Shown here: one piece after another, positions 47,526-57,198 of the stretch | Position numbering within the stretch: the first letter of the stretch is position 1 | How the letters are laid out: each line of letters begins with the position of its first letter | Source of the DNA: Streptomyces sp. NK08204 | GTDB taxonomy: Bacteria; Actinomycetota; Actinomycetes; Streptomycetales; Streptomycetaceae | Direction: 5' to 3' | Length of the DNA: 64,000 bases | Assembly (NCBI RefSeq): GCF_020400585.1 | Contig: NZ_JAINVF010000005.1 | Coordinates: forward strand, 186,001-250,000 | Translations under genes and position numbers: made by a program | Notes under the pieces: generated by a model | Told to the model about the DNA's origin: nothing | Databases searched by the model: none | The model's input: only the letters and a program-made list of their open reading frames with translations

Positions 47526-48473
47526 CTAGGCGTTGTCCCCGTCGGCGAGGGCCGCGAGGAAGCGCTCGGCGTCGAGGGCGGAGGAGCAGCCGGTGCCGGC
47601 CGCGGTGATCGCCTGGCGGTAGGTGTGGTCGACCACGTCGCCGGCGGCGAAGACACCGGTCAGGTTGGTCCGGGTGGAGGGCGAGGCGACCTTCAGGTAG
47701 CCCTCGTCGTCCAGGTCCAGCTGGCCCTTGAACAGCTCGGTGCGCGGGTCGTGGCCGATGGCGATGAACAGGCCCGTCACGGGCAGGTCGGACAGCTCGC
47801 CCGTCTTGACGTTGCGCAGCTTCAGGCCGGAGAGCTTCTGCTCGCCCTGGACCTCCGCGACCTCGCTGTCCCAGACGAACTTGATCTTCGGGTCGGCGAA
47901 CGCTCGGTCCTGCATCGCCTTGGACGCGCGCAGGGTGTCACGGCGGTGGACGATCGTCACGGACTTGGCGAACCGGGAGAGGAAGGTGGCCTCCTCCATC
48001 GCGGTGTCACCACCACCGATGACGGCGATGTCCTGGTCCTTGAAGAAGAACCCGTCACAGGTGGCACACCAGGAGACGCCACGGCCGGAGAGCGCATCCT
48101 CGTTCGGCAGACCGAGCTTGCGGTGCTGGGAGCCGGTCGCGACGATGACGGCCTTCGCACGGTGGACGGTGCCCACGGTGTCGGTGACGGTCTTGATCTC
48201 ACCGGTCAGGTCGACGGAGACGATGTCGTCCGGGATCAGCTCGGCGCCAAAGCGCTCGGCCTGCGTCCGCATGTTGTCCATCAGCTCGGGACCCATGATG
48301 CCGTCGCGGAAGCCCGGGAAGTTCTCCACCTCGGTGGTGTTCATCAGCGCGCCACCTGCGGTGACGGCGCCCTCGAACACCAGGGGCTTCAGCGACGCGC
48401 GCGCGGTGTAGAGCGCCGCCGTGTAGCCTGCGGGCCCGGAGCCGATGATGATCACGTTACGGACGTCGCTCAC
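47526..48473 (-). CDS. trxB: Thioredoxin reductase
   Basis: This FAD/NADPH enzyme has 315 residues from GTG 48473. FAD motif [18 protein letters not shown], redox pair in [16 protein letters not shown] fold [20 protein letters not shown] with [10 protein letters not shown], and C-terminal [20 protein letters not shown] are all intact. It is preceded by a SigR-type promoter, so disulfide stress induction is expected, as known for S. coelicolor trxBA. Confidence 0.97.
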   Translation of the reverse strand: MSDVRNVIIIGSGPAGYTAALYTARASLKPLVFEGAVTAGGALMNTTEVENFPGFRDGIMGPELMDNMRTQAERFGAELIPDDIVSVDLTGEIKTVTDTVGTVHRAKAVIVATGSQHRKLGLPNEDALSGRGVSWCATCDGFFFKDQDIAVIGGGDTAMEEATFLSRFAKSVTIVHRRDTLRASKAMQDRAFADPKIKFVWDSEVAEVQGEQKLSGLKLRNVKTGELSDLPVTGLFIAIGHDPRTELFKGQLDLDDEGYLKVASPSTRTNLTGVFAAGDVVDHTYRQAITAAGTGCSSALDAERFLAALADGDNA

Positions 48474-48544
48474 GGCTTGATTCCTCGTCTCTGGTCTGCA
48501 TCTGTCGACCGGTGGGAGCACTGTTCAGAACTCTCACCCCACCC

Positions 48545-48571
48545 AACGGATCCTAAGGGGCTCGCATTCCC
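48545..48571 (-). promoter_or_regulatory. SigR-type promoter of trxB
   Basis: On the minus strand GGGAAT (48571-48566), exactly 18 bases, then GTT (48547-48545) matches the SigR consensus GGAAT-N18-GTT, 72 bases before the trxB start. Confidence 0.85.
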
Positions 48572-48629
48572 TCTGGCTCTGGGCACACGCAGACTCAGGG
48601 ACGCGCGACCGAACGCTCCTGTCCCGGAC

Positions 48630-49565
48630 TCAGGGATGAGCGAAGGACTGCTTCAGAAGCACCTTGCCCGGCGAGGCGGGATGCCGCAGTACGCAGGCCG
48701 CGTCGACGACATAGGCCGTGACCCGTGAGCTGTCATGGGTGTCGGGCAGAACGACGAGGTAGGTGCTTTTTCCGGCGTACCTGCCGGTCTTGGCGGCCAG
48801 CACGCTGTCGCTGCGATGGATCGCCTGCTGGACACACTCGGGGACCGCAACCTGGCTCTGGAGCAGGGTGTGTGCGCTCTCGCTCGTGCCGGGCGTGTTC
48901 TTCCCCGAGTCGACGCCGCGCGACCGCTCCGACCCCTGCTGCGCGCCCTGCTTGGCGGCGAGCAGCTCCTGCACCTGCTTCTGCACACTCTCCCCGGAGA
49001 AGGGGCCCGCGGACGAGCTGGACGTTGCGTGGGCAGTTGTATCGGAGGAGTGGCCGCCCTCTGACTGCAGGACATAGGTCCCGGCGCCGAGCACAGCTGC
49101 GGTGAGCGCGGCACCAAGGACGATGGCCCCGACGCGCCGCCGTCCGCGCCCTGAACCCCTCCGCCCCGGTCCGGTCGCTGCCTGCGGCCGCCCGGCGGGC
49201 CGGTCAGCCGGAGCCGATGTTTCACGTGAAACATGTCCGGCGCCGTTCCCGGCGGAGAAGCGGGCGGGACGGGAGATTGCGTCCGTCCCGTCGGTGTCTT
49301 CGGGTGCGGTGGCGTTCAACAAGGCTTCGGCGGCAAGGGCGGCGTCGATACGACCGGCGACGTCTGCCGGCATACGCGGCGGGCCCGGAAGCGTCCCCAA
49401 CAGGCCCCGGATCTCCTCCAGGGAGGCATAGACGTCGGCGCACAGCTCGCAGCCGTCAAGATGGCGCCGTATGTCCGCGGTCCGTGAGGGTGGCAGCAGG
49501 CCTTCGGTGAGGTCGGAGATCTCTGTGACGTCCGGGTGCCCGGTCGTGTCCGTCGTGGAAGTCAC
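48630..49565 (-). CDS. Zinc anti-sigma factor of SigM (RsmA/RsgA-like)
   Basis: The protein has 311 residues from GTG 49565. Residues 20-60 contain the zinc anti-sigma motif RRHLDGCELCADVYASLEEI (His-x3-Cys-x2-Cys). One membrane helix (VGAIVLGAALTAAVLGAGTY) is followed by a Ser/Gln-rich stretch and an outside domain ending AACVLRHPASPGKVLLKQSF. It should sequester the sigma factor encoded just upstream, with which it overlaps by 4 bases. A parS lies inside the gene, read as HVSRET. The gene name varies in the literature, so none is given. Confidence 0.9.
   Translation of the reverse strand: MTSTTDTTGHPDVTEISDLTEGLLPPSRTADIRRHLDGCELCADVYASLEEIRGLLGTLPGPPRMPADVAGRIDAALAAEALLNATAPEDTDGTDAISRPARFSAGNGAGHVSRETSAPADRPAGRPQAATGPGRRGSGRGRRRVGAIVLGAALTAAVLGAGTYVLQSEGGHSSDTTAHATSSSSAGPFSGESVQKQVQELLAAKQGAQQGSERSRGVDSGKNTPGTSESAHTLLQSQVAVPECVQQAIHRSDSVLAAKTGRYAGKSTYLVVLPDTHDSSRVTAYVVDAACVLRHPASPGKVLLKQSFAHP
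49219..49232. other. parS inside the anti-sigma gene
   Basis: An exact GTTTCACGTGAAAC lies in coding sequence, about 12 kb from oriC. Confidence 0.95.
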
Positions 49566-50284
49566 GCTCGCCCACCTCCGCCCTTCACTACGGCTGAATC
49601 GCTCGGTCCCATGCCCGGGGGGCTTTCCTGCGGTCCCGCTGCGGGTGGGACGGATGTCCCGTGTACCCGGTTCCGTCCCGACCCGGGTTCTTCTCCGGCC
49701 TCTGCGCCGTCGGGGCGCAGATGGGTGAGCAGGGGCAGAAGTCTGGCTCTGCCCCGGGCGCACCGGCTCTTCACCGTCCCCGTCGGGACGTCGAGGATCC
49801 GGGCCGCCTCGGCCACGGGGTATCCCTGCATGTCCACGAGGACCAGGGCGGCACGCTGCTCGTAGGGAAGCGTGCCGAGGGCTTCGAGCAGCTGCCGGTG
49901 CACGTCGTTGCGCTCGGCCGGGGCAGAGGCCGCTTCATGCGGCTCGAGCAGCTGCTCCAGCCGCTCGGTGTCGTCCACCGGCGAGGTCTTGCGCGAGGAG
50001 GCCTTGCGGGCGCGGTCGAGGCAGGCGTTGACCGTGATCCGGTGCAGCCAGGTGGTGACGGCCGACTGTCCCCGGAAGGTGTGGGCCGCCCGGTAGGCCG
50101 ACATGAGCGCGTCCTGCACCGCGTCGGCGGCCTCCTCGTGGTCCCTCAGCGTCCGCAGTGCCACGGCCCACAGCCGGTCCCGGTGCCGCCGCACGATCTC
50201 CCCGAAAGCCTGGGGGTCGCCCTCCACATGGCGGGCGAGCAGATCCCGGTCGCTCACTCCGTCGTATGCGGCGCCCTCTGCCAT
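49562..50284 (-). CDS. sigM: ECF RNA polymerase sigma factor SigM
   Basis: The protein has 240 residues. Region 2: FGEIVRRHRDRLWAVALRTL, DHEEAADAVQDALMSAYRAA. Region 4: LGTLPYEQRAALVLVDMQGY and VAEAARILDVPTGTVKSRCA. A Gly/Pro/Ser-rich tail of about 60 residues follows region 4. It overlaps the anti-sigma start by 4 bases. In actinobacteria SigM sits between the pseudokinase-MurJ genes and trxBA and answers envelope or redox stress. Confidence 0.94.
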   Translation of the reverse strand: MAEGAAYDGVSDRDLLARHVEGDPQAFGEIVRRHRDRLWAVALRTLRDHEEAADAVQDALMSAYRAAHTFRGQSAVTTWLHRITVNACLDRARKASSRKTSPVDDTERLEQLLEPHEAASAPAERNDVHRQLLEALGTLPYEQRAALVLVDMQGYPVAEAARILDVPTGTVKSRCARGRARLLPLLTHLRPDGAEAGEEPGSGRNRVHGTSVPPAAGPQESPPGMGPSDSAVVKGGGGRA

Positions 50285-50311
50285 CTGTCCCCTCCGGTTC
50301 CGGGTGAGACG

Positions 50312-52033
50312 TCAGCCCGTGAACTTCACTTCGGTGATGGCCTGCTTGAAGCCGGCACCGGCGTAGGCGGCGGCGTCGTAACCCGAGTTCGGCACGGCCG
50401 TCAGCCACACCAGGACGTAACGCGTCTTCACGGCCTTGCCGGGCTTCACCGTGGCGGTGGTGCCGGTGGTCGTGGCTTTGCCGAGCCGGGTCATCGAGTT
50501 CAGCGGCCCCGGTGTCAGCGAATCGGCCGCGTACAGCTCGACCGTGGTGTGGTCTCCGGAGTAGCGCAGGTCGACCGTGGCGGTGTTCAGATGCTGGGCC
50601 GAGCCGAGGTCGTAGACGATGCCGACGCCGGGCTTGTACGGCGCCAGCTCGGGACCGGCGGTGAAGGTCCTTGTCCGCCAGTACGTCGACGTGCTGCCGT
50701 CGTACGTCTTGTCGACATCGGCGGGGTGCTGGGCACCGCCCTCGGCAATGTACTCCTGGCTGTCCTGGATCTTTATCGGCGTCAGCTTCGCCTTCGTGCC
50801 GTTCTTGTCGCCGTCGCCCGTCTGCTGGCTCTTGTTCGTGTCGTCGGACTTGTCCTTCTGCCCCATCAGGGCGTCCGCCAGTTGCCAGCTTCCCAGGCCG
50901 AGGGCCGCGATGAGGAGGGCGGAGACAGCCCACTTCAGGACCTTGCCGGTGCGGCTCTGCAGCGGAGGCGGCGGAGGCGCGATCGGCTGCGTGGCACCCG
51001 GGTGCGGTGCGGGGCGGCCGTACGTGCCCTGCTGGTAGGTCGTGCGCTGGTACTCCGGCGGTGCGGTGAACGCCGGCTCCGGCGGGCGGATGCGGGGCAT
51101 CTCGCCGATCGTCTTCACGAGTTCCTCGGGCGTGGTGCACGGGGCCTCGTGCCGGGACGCGGTCGCCCCGTCGTTGGCGAGGGCGCGCATGGCCAGTTCG
51201 GACAGGCCGCGGTGGACGCCGGCCCGCACCTGGTCGGGCGCGATCAGGCCGACGTCCTTGGGCAGCCCGGACAGGCCGTAGGCGTCGTTCTCGTACGGCC
51301 AGCGCTGGGTCAGCGCCGCGTAGAGCAGAGCGCCGATCGCCTCCGTGTCGGTGCGCTGCGGGGTGTCGGAGCTGACGCCGCGGAGCGCGGCGTTCACCGC
51401 GAGGCCGCGGATGCGCCACTGGCCGGTGGACGTGCGCAGGACGGCGTTGGGGTTCAGTCGTAGATGGGCCAGGCCCTCGCGGTGCGCGGCGGCCATGGCG
51501 GAGGCGACCTGACTGACCATCTGGTAGGCGTCGTGCGGCTCCAGCGGTCCGGCCGCGAGCAGAGCGGTCAGTTCGACGGCGTCGGGCAGCCATTCGTGCA
51601 CGACGTACACGAGGTCGTTCTCCTCGACGGCATCGAGGACCTGGACGAAGCGCGGGTCACCGAGCAGCGCGGAAGAACGGGCGGAGGCGAGGACGGAGCG
51701 GGCGCGCGCATGGTCCGCGGGCAGGACGTGGACGCCGACGGCACGACGGAGTTTCTCGTCGACCGCACGCCAGCTGCTGAATCCGTCCAGACGGGTGACG
51801 CACTCCTCGAGGCGGTAGCGTCTGGCGAGTTTGTGACCGCTGTGCAGTTCGGGGGGCGAGGACTTCTTCCCGGGACCCTCGGTCCCGCCGCTTCCCTGTG
51901 CTTCGTCGCTGTCCGTGTCCCGCTCCGGGTTCTTGGCCACCCCGTCGGCCGTGGACTGGTCCGCCTTGGCGGTCAGCGGCTGGTCACCGCTGTTGTCTGC
52001 CACGTCGACGGCAGCCGTGCTCCGTTCCGCCAC
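50312..52033 (-). CDS. Membrane pseudokinase with extracellular beta-sandwich domain (MurJ partner)
   Basis: The protein has 573 residues. Residues about 80-310 have a protein-kinase fold, but the catalytic loop reads HLRLNPNAVL in place of HRDxKPxNV and the DFG motif is replaced (WRIRGLAV), so it is inactive. A Pro-rich linker and one membrane helix (VLKWAVSALLIAALGLGSWQ) lead to an outside domain resembling a discoidin/F5-8C beta-sandwich (TYDGSTSTYWRTRTFTAG, TATVDLRYSGDHTTVELYAA). In M. tuberculosis MviN carries such pseudokinase and outer domains fused to MurJ; here they are separate. I chose GTG 52033 behind AGGGACGACG; GTG 52093 is possible. Kinases such as PknB may phosphorylate it. 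Confidence 0.88.
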   Translation of the reverse strand: MAERSTAAVDVADNSGDQPLTAKADQSTADGVAKNPERDTDSDEAQGSGGTEGPGKKSSPPELHSGHKLARRYRLEECVTRLDGFSSWRAVDEKLRRAVGVHVLPADHARARSVLASARSSALLGDPRFVQVLDAVEENDLVYVVHEWLPDAVELTALLAAGPLEPHDAYQMVSQVASAMAAAHREGLAHLRLNPNAVLRTSTGQWRIRGLAVNAALRGVSSDTPQRTDTEAIGALLYAALTQRWPYENDAYGLSGLPKDVGLIAPDQVRAGVHRGLSELAMRALANDGATASRHEAPCTTPEELVKTIGEMPRIRPPEPAFTAPPEYQRTTYQQGTYGRPAPHPGATQPIAPPPPPLQSRTGKVLKWAVSALLIAALGLGSWQLADALMGQKDKSDDTNKSQQTGDGDKNGTKAKLTPIKIQDSQEYIAEGGAQHPADVDKTYDGSTSTYWRTRTFTAGPELAPYKPGVGIVYDLGSAQHLNTATVDLRYSGDHTTVELYAADSLTPGPLNSMTRLGKATTTGTTATVKPGKAVKTRYVLVWLTAVPNSGYDAAAYAGAGFKQAITEVKFTG

Positions 52034-52151
52034 CGTCGTCCCTGCCTCCCCATCCGTTGCGCGCTGTCCGACGCCGAAACCAATTGTGCCCACAGTCCGC
52101 TGCTATGCACGACACACAGCCGCGGGCGATGGTTGTGCGACTACCCCCGCC

Positions 52152-54503
52152 TCAGCGCCCCAGTCGTCCGCGGACCATTCCCACGAGCGAGTTGAGTTCC
52201 TCGATGCGCATGCGGCGGGCGGCGACGAAGAAGACGCCGAGCAGGACCGCACCGCCGACGAGGAGCGCGGCGAAGGAGCCGACGACCCCCTGGCCGAGGG
52301 TGCGCCCGATGCCGTAGCAGGCCACGCCGCTGAGCAGGGCCGCCGGCACCGAGGCGATGCCGAGCCGTGCGTACGTCCGCAGTACCCGTGCGCCGTCCAG
52401 GTCGCCGCCCAGCCGCTTGCGCAGCCGCCGCCAGGCGACGCCCACCCCGATGGCGTAGGCGAGGCCGTAGGCGCCGGCCATGCCGACCACCGCCCAGCGG
52501 GACGGCAGCAGGACGTAGCAGAGCACCGAGGCACCCGCGTTGACCGCCGCCACGATGACGGTGTTGTAGAAGGGCGTGCGGGTGTCCTCGTAGGCGTAGA
52601 AGGCGCGCAGGACGACGTACTGCACGGAGTACGGGATCAGGCCGAGGGCGAAGGCCATCAGCATGTAGCCCATGTTGGTGGCGTCGCCGGTGCCCGCGGA
52701 GCCGAAGATCAGCGTGCACATCGGGATGCCGAGCGCGAGGAAGCCGAAGGCGATGGGCACAATGGCGACCGCGGTGGTGCGCAGGCCCTGGGAGATGTCG
52801 TCGCGGACGGCGCCGCCGTCGCCCTCGGCGGCCGACCGTGAGATGCGAGGCAGCAGCGCAGCCATGAGGGACACCGTGATGATGGCCTGCGGCAGGCCCC
52901 AGATCAGCTGGGCATTGGCGTAGGCCGCGAAGCTGGTGCCGCCGACGCCGGAGTCCTTGCCCGCGGCGGTGGACAGCTGGGTCACGACCATGGCGCCCGC
53001 CTGGTTGGCGAGGACGAACAGGACCGTCCACTTCGCGAGCATCGCGGCCTTGCCCAGGCCGTGGCCTCTCCAGTCGAAGCGCAGGCGGATCCGGAAGCCG
53101 GTCTCGCGCAGGTACGGGATCATCGCCAGCGCCTGGACGACCAGGCCGAGCAGCACGCCGATGCCCAGCAGGCGCTGGCCCTCCGGCGGGATGTTCTTGA
53201 CCGTCATGTGGGAGTTGGCGGCGGTGCCGTAGACCCAGATGAACATGCCGAGCGTCACGATGATGACGATGTTGTTCAGGACAGGGGTCCACATCATCGC
53301 GCCGAACTTTCCTCGGGCGTTGAGGATCTGGCCCATGACCACGTGGATGCCCATGAAGAAGATCGAGGGCAGGAAGTAGCGGGTGAAGGTGACGGCGACG
53401 TCGTTGGCCGCCGGGTTGCTGGCGACCGGGTTCGACAGCAGGCGCACCAGCAGTGGCGCCGCGAACATCGCGAGTCCGGTCAGCGCGGCCAGCGCCACCA
53501 TCACGAGGGTCAGCAGCCGGTTGGCGAAGGCCTCGCCGCCGTCCTCGTCCTCCTTCATGGACCGCACCAGCTGCGGGACGAACACGGAGTTGAGTCCGCC
53601 GCCGACGGTGAGGATGTAGATCATGGTCGGCAGCTGGTAGGCCACCTGGAAGGAGTCGGCCAGAAAGCCGAGGCCCAGCGCCGCGGCGATCAGCGCCGAG
53701 CGGATGAAGCCGGTGAGGCGGGAGACCATCGTGCCCGCGGCCATGACCGCGCTGGACTTCAGCAGGCCGGACGCCTTCCCGCCCTTCTTCGCGGGACCTG
53801 ACGGACCCGGTGCGGGGACCTCGGCCGGAGGCTGGTCCGGGGCCGGGGTCGGTACAGGTGGCTGCACCGGCTGCCCGAAGCCAGGAACGGCGGGAGTGGC
53901 GGCAGCGGTGGGAGCGGTCGGGTACGGGGTCTGGGCGTAGGGGGCGCCCGCGTAGGGGTTCGTCTGCTGGGGGCCCTGCCCGGCGCCCGGCGCCGCAGCC
54001 GGGCCGGGGACGGCCGGCGGTTGCACCTGCGGATATCCGCCGCCCTGATGCTGGTCCCGGAAGAGGTGCGCGAAGGCGTCCGGCTCGTGGTGCTCCTCGC
54101 CGGAGTGTGTGACCAGGTCGTCCACGCCCACGAACTGGGTGGTGCGCGGATCGTCGCCGTACGGCAGGTAGGGGGTGGCACCCTCTGGCTCCGGTGCAGG
54201 GGTCTGCGCCCACACCCGGGGATCGGGGGCGTACGGGGACTGGGCCGGCGGGGCGTACAGCGGCTGCTGCTGCTCGTACGTCCCCGGAGGCGGCGGCGGG
54301 TGCGCGGCACGGTCGTACAGCGCCTCGGCGACCGGGTCCTGGGCGGTCAGGTCCTGCGCCCGGTAGGGGTCCTGGTCGTAGGCGTCCTGGAGATACATGT
54401 CCGCCGCGTGCTGCGGCGGCACCTGGCCGGCCTCGGGCGGCGTCCCGGGGTAGCCCGAGCCGGCCGCGCCCTGGCCGCGTTCACCGTCGTACGGCGCGTT
54501 CAT
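52152..54503 (-). CDS. murJ: Lipid II flippase MurJ/MviN
   Basis: The protein has 783 residues. A 240-residue cytoplasmic Pro/Gln/Tyr-rich region precedes the 14-helix MOP-family transporter. Landmarks are SSAVMAAGTMVSRLTGFIRS, FVPQLVRSMKEDEDGGEAFA, FLPSIFFMGIHVVMGQILNA, and RAFYAYEDTRTPFYNTVIVA with its conserved Arg. It flips the peptidoglycan precursor lipid II. The N-terminal extension is far longer than in E. coli MurJ. It lies 45 bases after the DUF6049 gene and 118 before the pseudokinase gene. Confidence 0.95.
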   Translation of the reverse strand: MNAPYDGERGQGAAGSGYPGTPPEAGQVPPQHAADMYLQDAYDQDPYRAQDLTAQDPVAEALYDRAAHPPPPPGTYEQQQPLYAPPAQSPYAPDPRVWAQTPAPEPEGATPYLPYGDDPRTTQFVGVDDLVTHSGEEHHEPDAFAHLFRDQHQGGGYPQVQPPAVPGPAAAPGAGQGPQQTNPYAGAPYAQTPYPTAPTAAATPAVPGFGQPVQPPVPTPAPDQPPAEVPAPGPSGPAKKGGKASGLLKSSAVMAAGTMVSRLTGFIRSALIAAALGLGFLADSFQVAYQLPTMIYILTVGGGLNSVFVPQLVRSMKEDEDGGEAFANRLLTLVMVALAALTGLAMFAAPLLVRLLSNPVASNPAANDVAVTFTRYFLPSIFFMGIHVVMGQILNARGKFGAMMWTPVLNNIVIIVTLGMFIWVYGTAANSHMTVKNIPPEGQRLLGIGVLLGLVVQALAMIPYLRETGFRIRLRFDWRGHGLGKAAMLAKWTVLFVLANQAGAMVVTQLSTAAGKDSGVGGTSFAAYANAQLIWGLPQAIITVSLMAALLPRISRSAAEGDGGAVRDDISQGLRTTAVAIVPIAFGFLALGIPMCTLIFGSAGTGDATNMGYMLMAFALGLIPYSVQYVVLRAFYAYEDTRTPFYNTVIVAAVNAGASVLCYVLLPSRWAVVGMAGAYGLAYAIGVGVAWRRLRKRLGGDLDGARVLRTYARLGIASVPAALLSGVACYGIGRTLGQGVVGSFAALLVGGAVLLGVFFVAARRMRIEELNSLVGMVRGRLGR

Positions 54504-54548
54504 GCTTACCCCACCTCATCGTCCCGGGCCCAGCTGCCACGACATCGC

Positions 54549-56924
54549 TCAACGGTCCACTCTCTCACCCGTCCCGGACGGGTCGGTGTTTTCCGGTGCG
54601 GTGTCCGGCCCATGGTCACTCTGCTGCTCCGGGTCATCTGCCCCGGACGCGGGGTCGGACTCCTCGGGGAGACGGTTTCCGGACGTGTCCGGGTTCCCGG
54701 GCTCGTCGGTTTCCTTCTCCGCCGTGTCGGGGCCGTCGTCCTCGGCCTGGCGGGCGGCACCCCGCTTGCGCTGGGTGTACATGCGGAAGCCGGCGAGGAC
54801 GAGAAGGAGCACACCGCCGCCGATGACCAGCATGACGGTGGGGGTGACCTCGGTGACCTTCACGTCGAAGCTGACGGCCTTCCCGTACTCCGTGCCGTCC
54901 TCGGTGTACAGCTGGGCGATCACGGTGACCCGGCCGTTGGCGTTGGCCGAGGTGGTGAACTTCACGGACTGGCTGTGTCCGCCGGAGACCTCGACGGGCT
55001 GCTCGTAGTAGGCCTTGCCGCCGATCTTCAGGCGGGTCGGCATGGTCGAGGTGAGCCGCAGGACCAGGTGGCCGACAGGCTGGACGAGGTTGTTCTGGAC
55101 GGTCACCGGGATGGTGGCGCTGCGGCCGGAGAGCTTGGTCTCCGACTTGTCGATCAGCTTGACCTGGTCGGCGAGGTCGTCCAGCCAGGCCTCCACCCCG
55201 CCCCGGAAGACGCGGGCCGCCGTGCGACGGCCCCGCCACGACGTGGACATCTCGCGGTTTATGGCCCGCCCGAAGGGGGTGACGACCCGGGACTGGTCGG
55301 TGAGGACGACCTGGAAGTTGTCGAGCTTGTCCTGTGTGCGTGCGATCTGCGCGAAGGCCTTCCTCGGCAGTTCGTGCCGACGCAGCGAGGACGGGTACGC
55401 GGACGTCGACGGGATGCGCGTGGTGGCGCTCGGGTCGGGCTTGGCCTTCGCAGCCGCGGTCAGGCCCTGTGACTCGGTCCAGGTCCCGCCCTCGAGCGCC
55501 TCCACAGCCGCCGCCATGGCCTGCGCCTGACTCGTGGACGGCATCCGCTGCGGAGCGACGACGATGCTGCGTTCCTCGTTCGTCTGCGCGTTCAGAGCCA
55601 GGCTCTGGGCGAGGAACTGCTGCACGGCGAGTGTGGCCGAGCCCGCCTTCGTCAGGTCGCCCTCGAAGGCCTTGGACAGCCGGGCGTCGGCGACCACGGC
55701 CGTGGTGCCGCCGCCGATCGGGCGGGCCGCGGAGGGCGTGTAGGGCAGTCCGGCGGTCTCCTGGAGGCTGTCACTGCGGGCGATCACCCGGTCCGCTCCG
55801 GCGGAGGTGGCGACCTTGATGATCGACGGGTCGACGGCGCCTTCCACGGGCCAGGCGAAGTCGGTGCTGGGTGTGACGTGGAGCACCGTCTTGACGGTGG
55901 TGGTGGCGACGTCGGTGGCGTCCTTGAGGTGGCTGAGCGAGCCGGTGACGCTGGTGCCGTTGTGCGCGAGGGAGGCCAGGTCCGGGTCGGCGAAGGGCAG
56001 CGCGACGATCTCCTTGCCCGCCACGGCCTTCTGCAGCTTGGCGAGCCACTGCTTGGCGAGCGCCTGGGACTGCCGGGGGGCGGGCGTGGTGGTGTCGTCG
56101 CCGGCCGGGAGCCGGTAGTTGCCCGCCATGGCGTCCACGGACGCCAGCAGGTCGGGGTCGATCACCCAGGTGACGTCGAGAGCCTTGCCCAGATCCACCA
56201 TCGTGGAGAGCCGGCCACCCGGTGCGATCTCCTTGGCGAGGGCGTCGTTGAGGAAGATCGGTGTCTGTAGTTCACCGGCGCCGGTTCTGGCCGTCATATG
56301 GACCGAAGAGAGCAGCGGCCACAGGAAGGTCGTCTTCGTCTTGGTGTCGGGTTCCGAGGGCTGCCACGGCAGGAACGTGCGCTGAATCCCGAGCACCCGG
56401 CCCCACGGCTGATCGGACGTCTGGCCGAAGAGGGCGACATCGAACTCGTAGACCCCGTCCTGGCCGAGGTCGAGCTTGTCCACGGGGACGGAGATGCTGA
56501 AGTGCTCGGCTACGCCCGGGGCCAGCTTGGCGAACTTCTCCTCGTACTTGCCGCCGACCTCTGAACCTGTGCCGAACTGCACGTCGTCGAAGTGCTGGGC
56601 GATGCTGTCGATCGACGAGCGGGTGTTCAGCGGCAGGCCCACGTGCAGACCCACGTGCGCGTCGGTGACGGTCTGCTTGCCGTTGTTCGTCACCGTGCCC
56701 GACACGGTGACCGTGTCGCCATCGGTGGGCACGCTGGGGCTGAGCGAGTCCAGGGCGACGGAGACCCTGTCCGAGGAAGAGGAGGATGCCTGCGCGGGGC
56801 CGGCGCCGGGCAGCTGGAGCAGTCCGGCCAGCAGGGGCGCTCCGGCGAGCAGGGCTCCGGTGCGCCGCAGCCAGCGGCGGGCAGGTGAGGCACTGGTCCC
56901 CTGGAAGTCTGCCGCCTCGGCCAC
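54549..56924 (-). CDS. DUF6049 secreted membrane-anchored protein
   Basis: The protein has 791 residues. A signal peptide (RTGALLAGAPLLAGLLQLPG) is followed by an Ig-like domain (TVTVSGTVTNNGKQTVTDAH), a large middle region with a glycosidase/polysaccharide-deacetylase-like feel (DVTWVIDPDLLASVDAMAGN, EIVALPFADPDLASLAHNGT), further beta domains, a C-terminal helix (VTPTVMLVIGGGVLLLVLAG) and an acidic cytoplasmic tail of about 90 residues. The family is always found beside murJ in actinobacteria and probably serves envelope assembly; its role is not known. Divergent from the CCA-adding enzyme gene across 274 bases. Confidence 0.88.
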   Translation of the reverse strand: MAEAADFQGTSASPARRWLRRTGALLAGAPLLAGLLQLPGAGPAQASSSSSDRVSVALDSLSPSVPTDGDTVTVSGTVTNNGKQTVTDAHVGLHVGLPLNTRSSIDSIAQHFDDVQFGTGSEVGGKYEEKFAKLAPGVAEHFSISVPVDKLDLGQDGVYEFDVALFGQTSDQPWGRVLGIQRTFLPWQPSEPDTKTKTTFLWPLLSSVHMTARTGAGELQTPIFLNDALAKEIAPGGRLSTMVDLGKALDVTWVIDPDLLASVDAMAGNYRLPAGDDTTTPAPRQSQALAKQWLAKLQKAVAGKEIVALPFADPDLASLAHNGTSVTGSLSHLKDATDVATTTVKTVLHVTPSTDFAWPVEGAVDPSIIKVATSAGADRVIARSDSLQETAGLPYTPSAARPIGGGTTAVVADARLSKAFEGDLTKAGSATLAVQQFLAQSLALNAQTNEERSIVVAPQRMPSTSQAQAMAAAVEALEGGTWTESQGLTAAAKAKPDPSATTRIPSTSAYPSSLRRHELPRKAFAQIARTQDKLDNFQVVLTDQSRVVTPFGRAINREMSTSWRGRRTAARVFRGGVEAWLDDLADQVKLIDKSETKLSGRSATIPVTVQNNLVQPVGHLVLRLTSTMPTRLKIGGKAYYEQPVEVSGGHSQSVKFTTSANANGRVTVIAQLYTEDGTEYGKAVSFDVKVTEVTPTVMLVIGGGVLLLVLAGFRMYTQRKRGAARQAEDDGPDTAEKETDEPGNPDTSGNRLPEESDPASGADDPEQQSDHGPDTAPENTDPSGTGERVDR

Positions 56925-57198
56925 GCGCTCGCCCGTCCCTCGTCGTCAGTGGTCGTCGGAATGTGCGTCCACGCATGGTAACGAGGCGCGCTGAGCGGAA
57001 GTGCCGCGGTCTCCGCCACAAGATCGGAGAGCATCGGTGAACCGCCCTCTATATCCAGTATCGAGTGGAGAGCGGCTGTACGCCGCAAGAGCATCGCTTG
57101 CGGCGGGTATGCAGGGGGCTGTCCGCCGCTTCCGCGCTGTCCGGGGTCCCTGTAAGGGAGGCGCTCGACGCCGTCGGAGCCACGTACCCTTTTCTGTT

